Assembly: GCA_034687125.1 (NCBI GenBank) | Contig: JAQGBZ010000207.1 | Location: 47,080-111,079 of the forward strand | Source: Neelides folsomi | Taxonomy: Eukaryota; Arthropoda; Collembola; Neelipleona; Neelidae | DNA length: 64,000 nucleotides | Reading direction: 5' to 3' | Shown: one piece after another, positions 24,165 through 37,339 of the stretch | Layout of the letters: each line of letters starts with the position of its first letter | Position numbering within the stretch: position 1 is the stretch's first letter | Program-made: the position numbers and the translations under genes | The notes under the pieces: generated by a model | Databases searched by the model: none | Told to the model about the DNA's origin: nothing | The model's input: only the letters and a program-made list of their open reading frames with translations

Positions 24165-27100
24165 GTAAGATTTCCTTCTCATTCTCAAGAGGAGAGAGGA
24201 GGCAGGTGAGCGGGAGCGAGCGGCTGTTCCACATGAGAAACCCAACAACGGTGCTCTGAAGAGCACCACAATACAACACAAACCTATCCCACTTCTCACT
24301 CCTTCACCAAGCCCCAATATTCAAATTATTTATTCCCTTTTAATTAATAAGCTAATGAAAGGCCGATTTAATAACTCTGATGCTGCGTTTAAAACCATAA
24401 GAAATACAACACTAGTAATTTACCAATGGTTTGGATAAATAATAGAAAACATTATAATTTACGATTTATGAATATATGATTAAATCCATGCTATATACAA
24501 TATATACTTTATACTCAATAAAATTTTTATTAACTGCTCAAACATGTTCAATTTCTTGAATTTATTAAGATTTTACTATCATTTGCACATAGAAATTCAT
24601 TTAAATTTTAATACAAGTAAAGTTTTCATTCAAACAAAAATTACAAAGCTTATAAATTAATTTACTACCTTCCACCAACAACCAAATTAATATACGAGAG
24701 GAAAAAGCATCAACAGATCGATGCTGAATTCTAAACTACAAGAAGATAAAAAGTTTATTTTATTAATATATTTTAAATATGTTTTAACGGAATTTTGCAA
24801 AATTTAAAAAACTACTTTTTAATACCAAAAAATATTACAAAATCCATTTCATCCATTTTTAATTGGGTAATTGAATAAAAATAAGCAAGAAAACAAAAGA
24901 AACCCAAACTGTTTGGATAAAGGGGAGCAGGAGTGTGTTGGGAGCTATTAGTGTAAATCAAATGGGATTACATATCCTTTTCTCTTTATGGGAATTGGAA
25001 TGGTGAGGAAGTTCGAGAGGCAATTTGCTCTGGTTTTGCCTCGACACTCGTTATTTCTCACTCGGTACAATAACACACTAACTTTTGAGGATGAGTTTTC
25101 TCAGCGTCCATGACTTTGCAATTCCAACTCGCTCAGGCCACAATAAACGAAATTATGGTCAATATGCGTTCAGACTCCACGCATTGATTCGAACCATATA
25201 TCTTACACATATGTCAGATCTCAGCCTACATTCAAAATTTGCAAACATGAATGTGAACACGACTTGAAAAATTATTTACTTTTACTGGCATATGTACCTA
25301 ACATAAATAATATAACATATAATAAATATAATAATATGATATAAAGTTTATATATCAAAATATAATAATATTAAGTAATAATATTAAAATTTTACCATAT
25401 CAAAATATGCAATCTCACAATACATTATAATAAATAAGAATTTATTCTTACGTATTTTTATGGTACATGAGATTTTCATATCGAAAAACATTTCTCTACA
25501 ATGTGTATAATAATAGTACATGCTATGTAATCCATTTTATCTGCCGGTTCTTTAAGGTGTCAAGGAACGGATTTTTAAATTATTAAGAGGATCGGGTTTT
25601 GTTCCCAAATCGTGCTATTGGAAGAGCGGCATCCTTCGCTCTTAAAGAACGAGATTTACGATGAGGAAGGAAATGTCGAATCTTTTCTTATTATTATGAA
25701 GCCTTCTTCTGGAGTACATCTCCCTATTATTTAATATCCCTCCTGAGCCGATGAAGAGCGGAAGTGGTGTATTCAAATTTTGGATAAATTATGCTCACAG
25801 ATCTGTGAAGATTATGGGCGAGAGGAGCTGGTGGTTTCTCGACTCCACGGTGAATCTTTAATTTTCCAAATCCAAGATCCAACCCACCGATGGGTTGGAG
25901 ATAAAGAGGGGTGGGAGTCTGAGATTGCCATCCAAATTGCGTGAGTGACTTATTTCTCAGGCAGGCTGTAATGAAGCTCGTTAGGGGTAGCCGGAGCTCG
26001 ATAAGCCAAATACAACAGAAGACACATCTGATGATGAGCAAACCTTTTGGTCCATTCGGGGCCAGGAGCTGTATCTTGATCCTCTTCACTGCGCGTGCAG
26101 TTTCCTCATATTCAGGTCCATGTGGAATCATTGAATCTCATACTTATGTAAGGAACCCTTAAAGTATGAAGCACAAGTTGCAAATTCAAGAGAGACATTT
26201 CAACCTGTCAGATATGCAAAGGTGTGCATGGGCGGGGAAGGAAGTTTGAGCCGTAGAAACTTCATAATGAATTGAGGGACAGAAGTTGAGCTTAATCAAA
26301 AAGTGTGTGCATATCAGAGGCTCATATTTAATACAGTAGTATAAATACTACTTACCTGTGTTGGTATACTCATTGTGTACTTATGGATGTATTTCACCTG
26401 ATCGAGAGGGCAATTATTCCTCATGCAATGCCAATGGTAAATAAAACGGAACTTGTTTAATCAGATTACTTAGCTCTTTTCCTTATTAGCTTCCTCCTCG
26501 AACCCCAAAGACCTCATTTAACCACGCGTACTTGACTTGAAGGAGAAGATGATATGTGATCAGGAAAATATAAATAAAGAACATTCCTTCTCTATTTAAC
26601 TTTTGTTAATGTTAACTCCAATAAAGCTAATATTTAAAACTCATTACACTATATTGGTAATTTATTATAATTAACAATAAATATTGTTAATAATCCAAAA
26701 TATACGCCAAATCTGCAAAAAGTTTATATAAAAATATAATATATGGTATTATGTATTATTAAATAAAGGTTTGAAAATTAATGAAACGACCTTCATAATT
26801 TTTCGTTCAATTGACTATCACATAGTTTCTAACTTAGTTTTTAACCATATTTTTTCCAAGTTTAATTGAGATTTACCAAAAGCGCCGAAATGGGCAATTT
26901 AGACGCTCTAATAAAAGTTCAAGAACCTTGTAATGCAGATGCAGGTAAATAATCATGCAGGCAATGTTGGTGCATCATTCAATTTATTAGAACTTGAGCA
27001 TAGAAAGTTTATCTGTTAATAATATTTTACAAGATTAAAGAAGATTCATATTACTCCATGTGCAATCAAATGTGAACATTGGAAGATTTCACAATTTTTT

Positions 27101-27942
27101 CGTCTCGACACTCGTACGGTTCATTTCATTTCAATCATCAACACTTCATGAAGTGAGTAAAATATAACTAGGAGTTAAAGGGAAAAAAGGGCCCAAAAAA
27201 TTCCACCGCAGCCAGATAATTCATGACATTTAAGAGATATTCATATCTGAGGAAAAGTTAACTATCAGTTACAACTAGATTTTTTTACACTTAACATAAT
27301 CAATTTGTTTCTAGTTTTTACAAACATATGAGTTTCAAAAGATAGGTTTATATTTCCTTTATTGTCTTTAATGATAAAAAAGTCAGAGGTAATGTAAAGT
27401 CTATGGTTTACCTTATCAAAGCACTTATCCATATTATTGCATATTAAACAAGCATAATACATTTCCTTATACTGAATATGATATTTACAAAATAAACTTA
27501 ATTAAATTAGATATAAATGGGAATGTTGAAAAATTCTGATTGTAATTTTAATATTTTGTAGTAAAATGATCAAATCATAAACGCTTTTTATTAGATGAAT
27601 TTGTGCTTGTTGTTTGATTATTTAACATATTATTTTATTTTAATTATTAAATCTTAGTATTAAACTTTTCTTTATCAACTTTTGGTTATTCATCTTTGCT
27701 TATATGTCTTAAAAGTCATAAACATTTAACTTTAAAGTAAATAGCTTGTTAATATGCTGAACATCCCTTGGTTTGAGGCGTAAAGCGTGGAAAATATTTT
27801 GCGCTTCAACTCTACCGAGAAGTCGAGCACAAGCCATGCGATTGAGTATTCAGACCATTTCCTCGGAAAGCAAAGATTCAAAATTCCTGTTGGATCAAAG
27901 AACTAGTTTTCAACTTTTCAATCCCTTTTTTCAAGCTGACAG
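24165..27942. other. Non-coding stretch
   Basis: AT-rich, with one less AT-rich island at about 25,720-26,170. That island holds a 134-codon minus-strand frame (25,727-26,131) with no recognisable domain. No other gene is supported. Confidence 0.35.
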
Positions 27943-28047
27943 AAATGGGGGGCTTCATCTTCCGCTGGCCGTTGGAAATGGAGATGAGTGAAGGTGGTTA
28001 TTTCCCTCATCTACCGTTCGCTTCCCATCTCCCCATCTCTTTCAAAG
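27943..28047 (+). CDS. Candidate internal exon, phase 1 to 1
   Basis: A strong polypyrimidine tract and acceptor (TTTTTTCAAGCTGACAG) end at 27942. A strong donor (TTTCAAAG|GTGAGA) follows at 28048. Between them are 105 bases with only one frame free of stops, the one that enters with two bases and leaves with one. It reads MGGFIFRWPLEMEMSEGGYF and on to PISFK. The exon is symmetric in phase 1 and fits the candidate exons at 24017 and 37238. No domain is visible, so the support is the splice signals and the phase only. Confidence 0.25.
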
Positions 28048-29489
28048 GTGAGATGTTCGGACCATTTTCGGCGGATCCTGATGATACGTTTCAAATGTTT
28101 TGCCCTTCATTTTCAAGTTCATTTCACTTTGGTGGAGGAATCGCTGGGATCTGAAGTTCTTCCGATTTTGTCTTCTGATCTGATTTCCCTTCACCCAGAG
28201 GGTGGAAAATGCAAATTCGCGGATCTCATCATCCATATAAAGAACCGTTTTCTCCCATCCACCTCCATCAAATCCTATTATTCAAATCTAATCCCAATTT
28301 AAGATATGAGCCCAATGTCCAAATGGCACATGAATACTTGAACAAACGTAATTTGAAATTCACTTGAGGGCAATTCATGGTATTAAATTACGCATAGAAG
28401 GATTATGAGATGATTTCACTCCTGATCTCATCTCCTTCATCACTTGATTCATTTGGGTATTAAAAAAAGTTCATCGCGTGATTGCACCCATTCCATTTTG
28501 ATAGACAATAGACCTTTAATTTTATATGGAATATGGAAATATCTCCCAACAATGATACATTGATCCGCAATAAATTTGGAAGTCTGCAGTCGCCTGAAAG
28601 GAAACTAGCGGATTGTTTCTCATTCCTTATTTTTATTGTTTTGAGGTCGTGATGAGGAATTGATAAAAATTGATTCAAATTAGGGCCGAGAGGATCATAA
28701 ATATCTTTCATTAATGATTGTGAATTTTAAGCAGATGCCTCAACATTACCAAAATGACTATAATACTTATTACAACACATCTGCAAATTTCTTTGTACAT
28801 AAAAACACGTTAGATATGTAATATTAATATTAAATATACTTAAGACTAAGTAGGTACAAGGTACATAGTGTAATTTCTAACATGTAATTCCTCCTGTGTG
28901 TGTCATTTGGCAAATTAAAAAAATTAAAATCATCACTGAATCATCTCCAAAGGGCGAATTTGGTCAAAGTGGGGAAAATAAGGATAAGAGTATCTCACAT
29001 CAATCATTTCATGTGTGTACAATCACTTGACTATTTGCATTAAGATTATGGTTATAAATGAGTTCCCCTTTCCCTGTTGCGCATTCAAATGCACTTATCA
29101 AGTTAAGTTTTGAAATCTTGGATTTTTTTCTATTTCAATTTCTTTTCTGGGTACTTGAAAAGACAAATGAATAACGTCTTATTTGACTAGAAAAATGACG
29201 TGAAAGGAATTTGCATTCAAAGTGGTCGATCATATCAATTCATATTTAATATATATGGAGGTTTGTATTTATTGGATGTCTCTTCCTACTGACTCATTAA
29301 CACGCTTTCTTTCTATTGCTGGAGGGAAGATTCTAAACTTAACGCTCCCACTCTTCCCTGTCACCCTTGCCCTGTTAATTGCCACTCTTCATTTGCATTC
29401 CCATTCATCTCCTGTGCCGATTATTTAATCTTCCCTCATTACATTGTCAGTTTCCCTTCTGCTTGTAAATATAATTAACCTGCATGATG
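28048..29489. other. AT-rich non-coding stretch
   Basis: No convincing gene. Open frames at 27,988-28,302 and 28,460-28,711 lack splice or domain support. Confidence 0.4.
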
Positions 29490-29532
29490 AACTTATACAA
29501 TTACTACAATTTAAGTAGTAATTGTATAAGTT
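29490..29532. repeat. Perfect 18-bp inverted repeat (hairpin)
   Basis: The arm AACTTATACAATTACTAC (29490-29507) and its exact reverse complement (29515-29532) are separated by AATTTAA. All 18 pairs match. Pairing does not extend into the flanks, so it is shorter than a typical microRNA precursor. It may be a small foldback remnant. Confidence 0.85.
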
Positions 29533-32500
29533 GTTTCTCGAAATGCATTAAACGAAATTGTCAGTCATGTTGAGATAAGGTTTTTACATTCGTTGCTTTA
29601 CATCCTATAGAAACTCCATTTATTCGCGAAGGAGTGAAATTTTCCAATTTTACATGTTGAGAAATAAAATACGAGATATCTATTCGCAGTTTCAATAAAT
29701 AAAACATAAATTAATGAAACAAGAAACATATTATTTCCTTTTGCTCTCATTCTCAAAACCAATTTTGTTCATTCACGAACAGGATAAATGAGATTTTAAT
29801 AAATTACTCACTCTCTAATTATTATATTTTTTGTAAGTAATATCACTCACAGACATACTAAATTAAATAAATCGAATTTAACAAGTAGGGCCGTAATGTC
29901 CTCTCAAAATTTGACAGAATTGTTCTTGAAACATAAGTAAATATATTATTTACATTTAATTACCTATATACATAGTCTTAAGGATAATGTTATGTACCAT
30001 AGATAGTTAGATAGACCGACTAATTAAAATTTTGCCTTATTGTTTATCGGAGTAGAACTAAAATTTGAATCCTCAAATGCCATCCCTCTAAAATCTTTAT
30101 TTATGTATGGATCTTAAGAATAAGTTGGGAATAAGTAGGTGTTCGTATGGATCATTCGACTTCATAAATAAACCCCTTTCTTGAGAGCAAATAAACAGAG
30201 AACCTCCCAATCTGCATTCAAGTTTGTATCGTTCTATTCTCTCTTCCTTTCTGTGTCACTTCGCATTTGCACAAACTTTCATTTCTTTTATTATGCCAAA
30301 TTCCAATCTAATGCATTATCTGAATTATTTGTAATTTAGAAAAGATCTTCATATTCACTTTTTCTCAGGGCGATGAACATGTAATCTGCCATATTTCCTT
30401 CCAACCTCATTTCGCGAAATGAATCTGCAATTCAAGATGCAGCCCATGGAGTTGTGATTGTGAGCATAAACTTTACCCCACTACTGACCATTCTTCACTG
30501 TGTCATTCTAGTAATGTGATGAGAAGATTCATCCCAGGGGTTTCCGGTTTCACGTTCTTTTTTCTCAAATGTGAGCCTCACATTCCAAACAACAACATTC
30601 GACTCCTTTCATCTTTGGCAAATATAAGTCAAGAATAATTGAACACGGTTTCGCCTAATGCGTAATTTAATAATGTCAACATGTGTAGCATTCTTATTAA
30701 AAATTGAAAACTAGGATGGGACTCATTTCTCTTAACCAGATAGGTGCAAGTAAAACCAAATAAAACCAAAACCAAGTAAAACCAATACCAAGTAAAACCA
30801 GATTGGCATAATCCAAATCTAACCCCAGACACCTTTATCAAGTGTAAGTAAGGTCTTATAAGTTTTGAAATGTAGTAAGAAAAAATTATTAGGTAAAGGA
30901 CTTCCGGCTTTTTACTTGTTTAGACGCATAATTAAAACAAGTAAAATTAGTCAAGCTTATATTCAAATTAGGTAAAAGTAGGTAAAAGTGTAATACTTGT
31001 CCATTAAAAATCCAAAACTCGAAATAAATGTAACGTTTTGTGTAATGAAAATATTATTGAACTGACTCACTGGCCGAGTTCGCCAATTCAAATTGAATCC
31101 ATGAAGATGTTTGCGGGCCGTTTAGTTTTCTCATTAATTTTCATAACTGCATTTGTGTTACTTTTTAGAAGATAAAACTAGGAATGAATGAAATGGTTAT
31201 TAAAAGTCATGGTTAATGTGAGTTCGGGTGTCGTGGCCGGGTGGAATGACTAAAGTCACGAAATCACCTCCGCTACCCAATGAACTTGTCTTCACTCCGT
31301 GAATCACAACAGAGGCCCAATTGAATGGATTTTATCGGTGAAGTTGCTCTCGACTCACGAACAATCTTTTAATTTCCCCATTGCTCCATTCACATTTTAC
31401 TGTAGGGCTTTTCCATATCTCTTCAGGATTTCTCATAAAGACGTTCTTTATGTTAAACTCATCATGGAACACAAAGAGGACACGGAGCTTAAAAGGATCA
31501 TGCAGATAAATTCATCATTTTTAACATTTAACATGATTTAACATATAAGTTTGTATTTTAAATATAATGTGTCTAATATTACAGTGTTTATGCTATGCTT
31601 AAATTTTAACGTTCTTTATTTTACAATCCTTTAGTTAAAATCTTGCAATTATTGTTAAACTGTACTTGTATTTAACTTTAATATAAATGGAATTTAAAGT
31701 ACTTAAATATGGTATGTATGTAATATGAATGTGTTGTGTATCGTAGATTCTTATTTGAAATAAAGAAATGTTTAAAAAATGACAAGATGTCTTGTGAAAT
31801 ATAAAAAGTGAAGAAATCTCAAATATTTGTCTTAACAAGTTTGGAGAAATGGGATAAGAGAAAATTGTTAATAAGAATACGATTATCATTAACCCATCAT
31901 CAGGGAGGGAGTAAAAAGGATGATCATCATCCGGCCTTCCTTACTTTGTTTATTATGGAGATTAATATTCAAAGGAACTTTCTTTTCAATGAGAGATCTC
32001 CACAACCTCAATGAATGGGTGGAGAATTCGACTTTGAGCCTCCTCAATATTGGTCACATGTCAAATTTAATATAAATTGCCGTGCATTGCTCTCAGCCTA
32101 GAAATTATTCACAAGTCAAGTTTTCACTTAATTCACTCCTTAAATCCCTTTCTTCTACATATCCTCAATTTCGCTATATGTACAAGAACCCCTCAAGTTC
32201 ATTCAAACTTTTTGCATGACTTTGTCCATTTCGCCTTTTTACCCTTTTCGCCTACTTTTTCCTTTCTACCGCACTTTGCATTTTGTATCAATTAAATATG
32301 ATAATTTGCAATTCTTTGATAATCGTACACATTTCATAAACTTCATAAACCTTAAATGTGGCGAAGCTTTTTAGTGTTCTGCTAAATAAAATTGGTGTAA
32401 AATGTATGGAAAATGTAAATAATTTTGTGTGTTTATAAACAAATGCTTCCTTATTCATTATCCCAGTGAATAATTAAATAATATTAGGCAACATTTAGGC

Positions 32501-35500
32501 AAATCTCCTATTTATATCATTAATTCAAATTGCGCAAAAGATTAAACAAGGAAGATTCACTTTAAATTAATTTATACCTAAAACCCTTTCAACATTTCCT
32601 TAATAAAGAAAAAAATGAATTGTTTTATTAAAATAATCAAGTAATATTTTATCCAATGTCCGAATAGATCTCTAATAATTGAAAATACCAATATACATAC
32701 ATGTATTAAATTTAAACATTGTTTCGTTAAAATATTCATTACAGTTTTCAAGTTGATCATTATTAAAGTTATATAAGTAGGACAAAAAAGAACAAAGTAA
32801 ATTGACCGCGACCCGTGCGGAACTGCAAGTGAATAAATAAATAAAGAGAGATGTCTTACATTTAGCATTTTATCGAGGAAGATATGAAAAACATGTATTT
32901 TAGCCTGACATTGTATTGTATGGAGACGTGAAGATTGCGTAGAGAATGAAGGTAGGAATCAACCTGTTGCTCCTCTCCTTTTTACCTGCTGGCACTGGCG
33001 TATATATTATTTTGCCATCCTTTGGTGTGTGTGTGCAGAAAGTAGTTCATTTCCATCAAAAGTGGCTAGTAGGAAAAGTGAATTGGTTTCAAAGCCTCCT
33101 TCTTTTTCTTGTCTCTTCTGACCAAACCGCTTTTGAGTTTTCCCCTTCCAACCCTCCACAATGCATTTTCAATTTTATTTACAATTTATTAGAGGGATGA
33201 CAAAGACATGGGACGAGAGAGCGGTTTACAAATTCCTCAATAGAAATCCACGCTTTTGCATATGAGGGCTACGCTGGGTGCATTGAAAACCGTTCACGGC
33301 TCTCGGACCTAATTAACCAAACTTTTTAGACCTAAAATCAAGACCAAAAAAGTCCTCCAATGTAAGCTTAATGTTAGATCTTTCGTTAAACCAATTGTTG
33401 GAGTCTTCCCCATTTCCCTTAAAACTTCTTTTGATAATGGTGATAATAGAATGGGAATGCTCTTGGGATTGAATTTAGAAAATGATCATCATTTGTCAAT
33501 TTGTGAAGTTTCATTTCTGGGAAATTGAAACATTTTTGCCTTTTGGCTAGTCATGGCACACCCAGGCTGATTTTGATCGTTGACCTACAATTTCCTACTT
33601 TATTGCACCTGCCATTTTTTACAAATTAATCAACCCAATGCCACGCAGTTCATTTAATTAATTTATATATTAAAACTTTTTAGCAAAATTATTAATTAGA
33701 AATTGAATCTTTTTATGAAACAAATTTTATTATTTGTAAAATACGTAAGATCACTATTATACTTAGTATAGTATGTATAGTTTATCCTATGTTTCCCATG
33801 TTGGTTTATAAAATGTTTTAAAATTCAAATAATATTCCATTGCATTATTAAAATTAAATATTTATGAGAATATGAACCAGTTAGTGTACCTTTTGCACAA
33901 AGACATTGCCACTTTTGTCCATCAGTTTATGACATACTTTAAATAGATTTGCAAATCTTTGCTTACATTAAACTTTATTACTTGTTGTATTAAATCATTT
34001 TTGTCTTACCAAATGCTTTGTTTTATATAAAGAGTTTCATCAAGTGTATTATGGAGTCAACCAACCAGAAAATTCGCAAAATAAAAGAGGGACAAACCCT
34101 AAATAAATCCTGATTTTAGTAGAACGCTATTTACAACACGTTCATTTACATAAACCTTAAAATTAAAATGTTAGTGATTTATAAGAACTTGCCAAACCAG
34201 CTACATAAATACGACTTTTAACTTAAATTATAAAGATAAAAGATATAATATTATATTTACCATATCATAACAATGTATCATCATATCCTAAATTATTTAT
34301 ACTAAATAGTAGTGTAGATTTCATAGCTATAGCTCTGTTAAAATATCCATTTACCGAGTATGAGTATAACATGATGAAAACAAAGATAAAGGTTGTTTTT
34401 AATTTTTCCAATAAATCAAATCAATAATGATATTTTCTTACTTTGCTAATATGTTAATCAAAAAATGGCTAATAATTAAAAAGTAATGAATAAACTTTAA
34501 ATGCAAATTTTAAATTGACAATTCAATTTATGCTCTTTTTAATTGAAACATGGAAGAGTGGCAAAAAGAATCACGAATAAAATGAAAAATTTATTCTTTC
34601 AACACTTTGAAATAAAACAGTTTAACAGTTGCGAGTTAAGGTGAGCTGCTATTTAATTCCAATTTATTTTATGATCTTCATCGGTCGAGTAATGAGGGAC
34701 GTAAGGAGTGAGATAAAAACTCCTCACGTCATCCGCCCAATGTGAAATGGTTCATAATGGGGAAAATTGAGGATGTGAGGTGAGGAAGAGTCAGACGACT
34801 TCTCTTTCTTTCCATTTGCATTTCCTTGTCCATTATGTGACGATGGGTCGAGTGAGCTGAGGCTCGTCCAAGTATGTGCATGTATTCACTGTAAAATGAT
34901 TTTACATCACAACGACCGTCACTCTCGTGGTTTGAGATAGTCAAAGTCTGAATCTGCTAAACGGACATGATTACCGTAAGAGTAAAAACTCCCTGGACTT
35001 TAACATGATGATTAGGAAAGTATTACCATTGCGAACTTTAGCCCACTTTTCTTTCGCATTTTAATGGTTTACGACACTCGGCCGGCTGCTCGGTCCGCTT
35101 AATCATAAATATTTCTCATGATTCTCCGAAGGTACCGTAGACATTTTTATAGCCAGGTTGGACATAATCCACTCAGCTCATCATGACATTCCCCTTTAAT
35201 CCGTCAAAGTCTGCTCATTTCATTGTTTCTCACTCATCCTCAAACTCCAATACCTGACCAAATGCAGAGTGTAAGGAATTAAATATCCGCCATGCTGCAC
35301 CACCACCAGACCTATTTTTTTAAGAAGCGGAAAGACTTTCAGACATGAGCTCATCATTGTTTTACATAACAAAGTCCTAAGAACCAAATCCTCGTTTTAT
35401 TCAACTGACAGCCCACGAAATTGGGCCCAAGTTATAAAACGCCAGATAGAAACGTAAATATTCATTCTTTGAGCGTTTAAAAACGGAGGATCTGCTCCTT

Positions 35501-35949
35501 TTGACAACTCATTATTATTCCTCCATATCTCTATGCATTAATCATCCCAAGACCCCATTCCACTTTACGTGAACAGAACACTCATCAAATATGTTTAGCC
35601 AAAAGGTTTAACAAGGGCTGATTAAATGGTTTGGGCTTTTGAGAACAAAAATTTAATTGTCATCATCCATTACCAAATGCCAATCTTGTTATTTCCCATT
35701 ATTAAGCTCAATTTTCTTTACCTCATTTTTCTCTCAAGTATTCATAAACAACCCAAAGGCAATTTTTACTCATTACATAAGCAAATGCCTTTTAATTCAA
35801 CTTAAAACTACCAAAATATTTTTGTATTTTGTCAAATCATGGATGATCTTAATAAGATAATTGAATAACTGTCTTTATAACTAAAATTTGAAAATCATTT
35901 GGCTAAAACTAGATAAAACTAAAGGTAAATGTGTATGTAAGACAGTTGG
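29533..35949. other. AT-rich non-coding stretch
   Basis: No supported gene. It contains AAGTAAAACCA repeats near 30,746-30,801, a tRNA A-box-like string near 31,230 and an open frame starting MKVGINLLLLSF at 32,946 (see the findings and the rejected list). A less AT-rich island lies at 34,700-34,950. Confidence 0.4.
30746..30801. repeat. Short tandem repeat of AAGTAAAACCA-like units
   Basis: Units such as AAGTAAAACCAAAT, AAAACCAAAACC and AAGTAAAACCAATACC recur several times in a row. On the opposite strand they give a Trp/Tyr/Phe/Leu-rich open frame that is an artefact of the repeat. Confidence 0.65.
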
Positions 35950-36297
35950 TTAATCATTCATTTGTATTTCTAGAGCTGTCAGTAAGAATAAGTCAATGTG
36001 ATTGAGGAAGCGGAGATTTGTATTGAAGTTGTTTGGGGCTTCTCCCCTCCGGTGCCCTCGTGTCCTACCAACTCGACTGCAACGGAAGATGGGCCCAAGC
36101 CATGTAGAGATTAATAAAGCAACCAGCCCAGGAGTTAATGAAATGACCGAAACGCTCAGAGCACATTCTTGAGGAAGAGAGATAAGGAGACAAAAGCTCA
36201 TAACATTAGGATTTGATCCAATGTAAGAATTACCAAGGGCGAGTTTGTGATAATCATTCCTCACTGACACACTGCCTCGGTCTTTCTTCTCCTCCGC
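35950..36297 (-). CDS. Candidate terminal exon with a membrane helix
   Basis: On the minus strand the acceptor CTTACATCATTCCAG is followed from 36297 by an open frame of 115 codons in phase 0 to a stop at 35950. It starts AEEKKDRGSVSVRNDYHKLA. It contains one hydrophobic helix (about ALSVSVISLTPGLVALLIS) and then an Arg/His-rich segment, the layout of a stalk, membrane helix and cytoplasmic tail. The region is less AT-rich than its surroundings. An alternative reading is a 64-base exon ending at the donor CTTG|GTAATT (36234). No family is recognised and no partner exon was found. Confidence 0.25.
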   Translation of the reverse strand, partial: AEEKKDRGSVSVRNDYHKLALGNSYIGSNPNVMSFCLLISLPQECALSVSVISLTPGLVALLISTWLGPIFRCSRVGRTRGHRRGEAPNNFNTNLRFLNHIDLFLLTALEIQMND

Positions 36298-37237
36298 CTG
36301 GAATGATGTAAGGGGGCTATCTCATCTCCTGCCCCATCTCCAAACACTCGATGTATATTTATATTCATTTGTCTCTCGGTCTCTCCCCTCGGGAAACGCG
36401 ATTATCTACTCAGATGTTCTAATGGAGAACAAGGCATTAGCAGTACAAACATGAGAGTTTATTCAACTTTGTTGTCCAAATTCTTGGTCATCAAGCTACA
36501 GGCTCAAGAGTTTTTTACGCTCCCTAAATTAACAATCGCCACTTCAATATTTGCTGTGTCATATTTGAATTCATTTAAAAATTAGCAATTGAGTCATTAG
36601 GTAATACAAAAAAGCGCCATAATAAATATTGTACGTAATAGATCTAACTGATGTTTGATAATATTTGCTAGTGATTAATTAATGTAACTTGAAAAATATT
36701 AAATGTTTATAAACTAATGTTAATGCATACAATATCATCGGTGTTTTTGTTTAAACTCTCCTTTCATTATTAAGTGTAAAAATCAGAATTAATCATGAGA
36801 AGATTTTCAAAAACATCCTGCCTCAATTTAGTTAAAAAGGATATTATTTATGAATGATATACAATGGTATGTACACACAATGTGCAATTATTTGGATCAT
36901 ATAAGAATATGGTTTGCAAGAAGTTATAAGACTTTATGAGCATTTTCCATTTAGTACGGAAAAGTGTCGGTCTCATTTTGGAGCAAGCAAGTAAGCTTAT
37001 TAATGCTTCTTCCAAAATGTACGCGCAATCTTGTTTAAATTCCGATTTCACACAGTGAGAGTCCGGCGAGGAAAAGAAACGGAATACAAGACCAAAGGAG
37101 ATACCAAAAGAAGGTGAGGGAACAAAAGGGGCTTGAAACAATAAGACGTCCGGAAATGAAGAAGTATTATTTTACGATGAGAGTGACCTTAAATTCAAAT
37201 CAAATCTCCCTTAATAGGCCCTGGCTTATATTTTTAG
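36298..37237. other. Non-coding stretch
   Basis: No supported gene. A minus-strand frame at 36,848-37,141 has no domain or splice signals. Confidence 0.4.
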
Positions 37238-37339
37238 ATGGAAATGTGCCAAAGCCCAATCTTCCTCCACGCTTCTCAAAAACATCTAACCTATTATACC
37301 TTTCGACTTCGGTCGGAGTTGTGGTCAAGGGAAAATCAG
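37238..37339 (+). CDS. Candidate internal exon, phase 1 to 1
   Basis: The acceptor CTTATATTTTTAG and the donor AATCAG|GTGGGT bracket 102 bases. In the phase-1 frame they read DGNVPKPNLPPRFSKTSN, then LLYLSTSVGVVVKGKSG. The pattern PPRF...S..GVVV..SG vaguely recalls the first strands of an Ig domain, but the usual cysteine is absent, so this is not a family call. A second frame, starting MEMCQSPIF, is also open. Phase and symmetry agree with the candidates at 24017 and 27943. Confidence 0.25.

Noticed and set aside
25727-26131. 134-codon minus-strand open frame
   Set aside because: No motif or convincing splice border. The island may be functional, but the frame alone does not support a gene.
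30629-30841. Hydrophobic Trp/Tyr/Phe-rich minus-strand frame
   Set aside because: It is the translation of the AAGTAAAACCA tandem repeat.
31225-31310. tRNA-Ser-like start (GTCGTGGCCGGGTGG)
   Set aside because: The A-box-like string is good, but no matching acceptor stem or B box with GGTTCGA follows at the right distance. At most it is a decayed tRNA-derived fragment.
32946-33200. Frame starting MKVGINLLLLSF, like a signal peptide
   Set aside because: The rest of the frame has no secreted-protein features, and ATGAAG|GTAGGA could equally be a donor. No promoter was visible.
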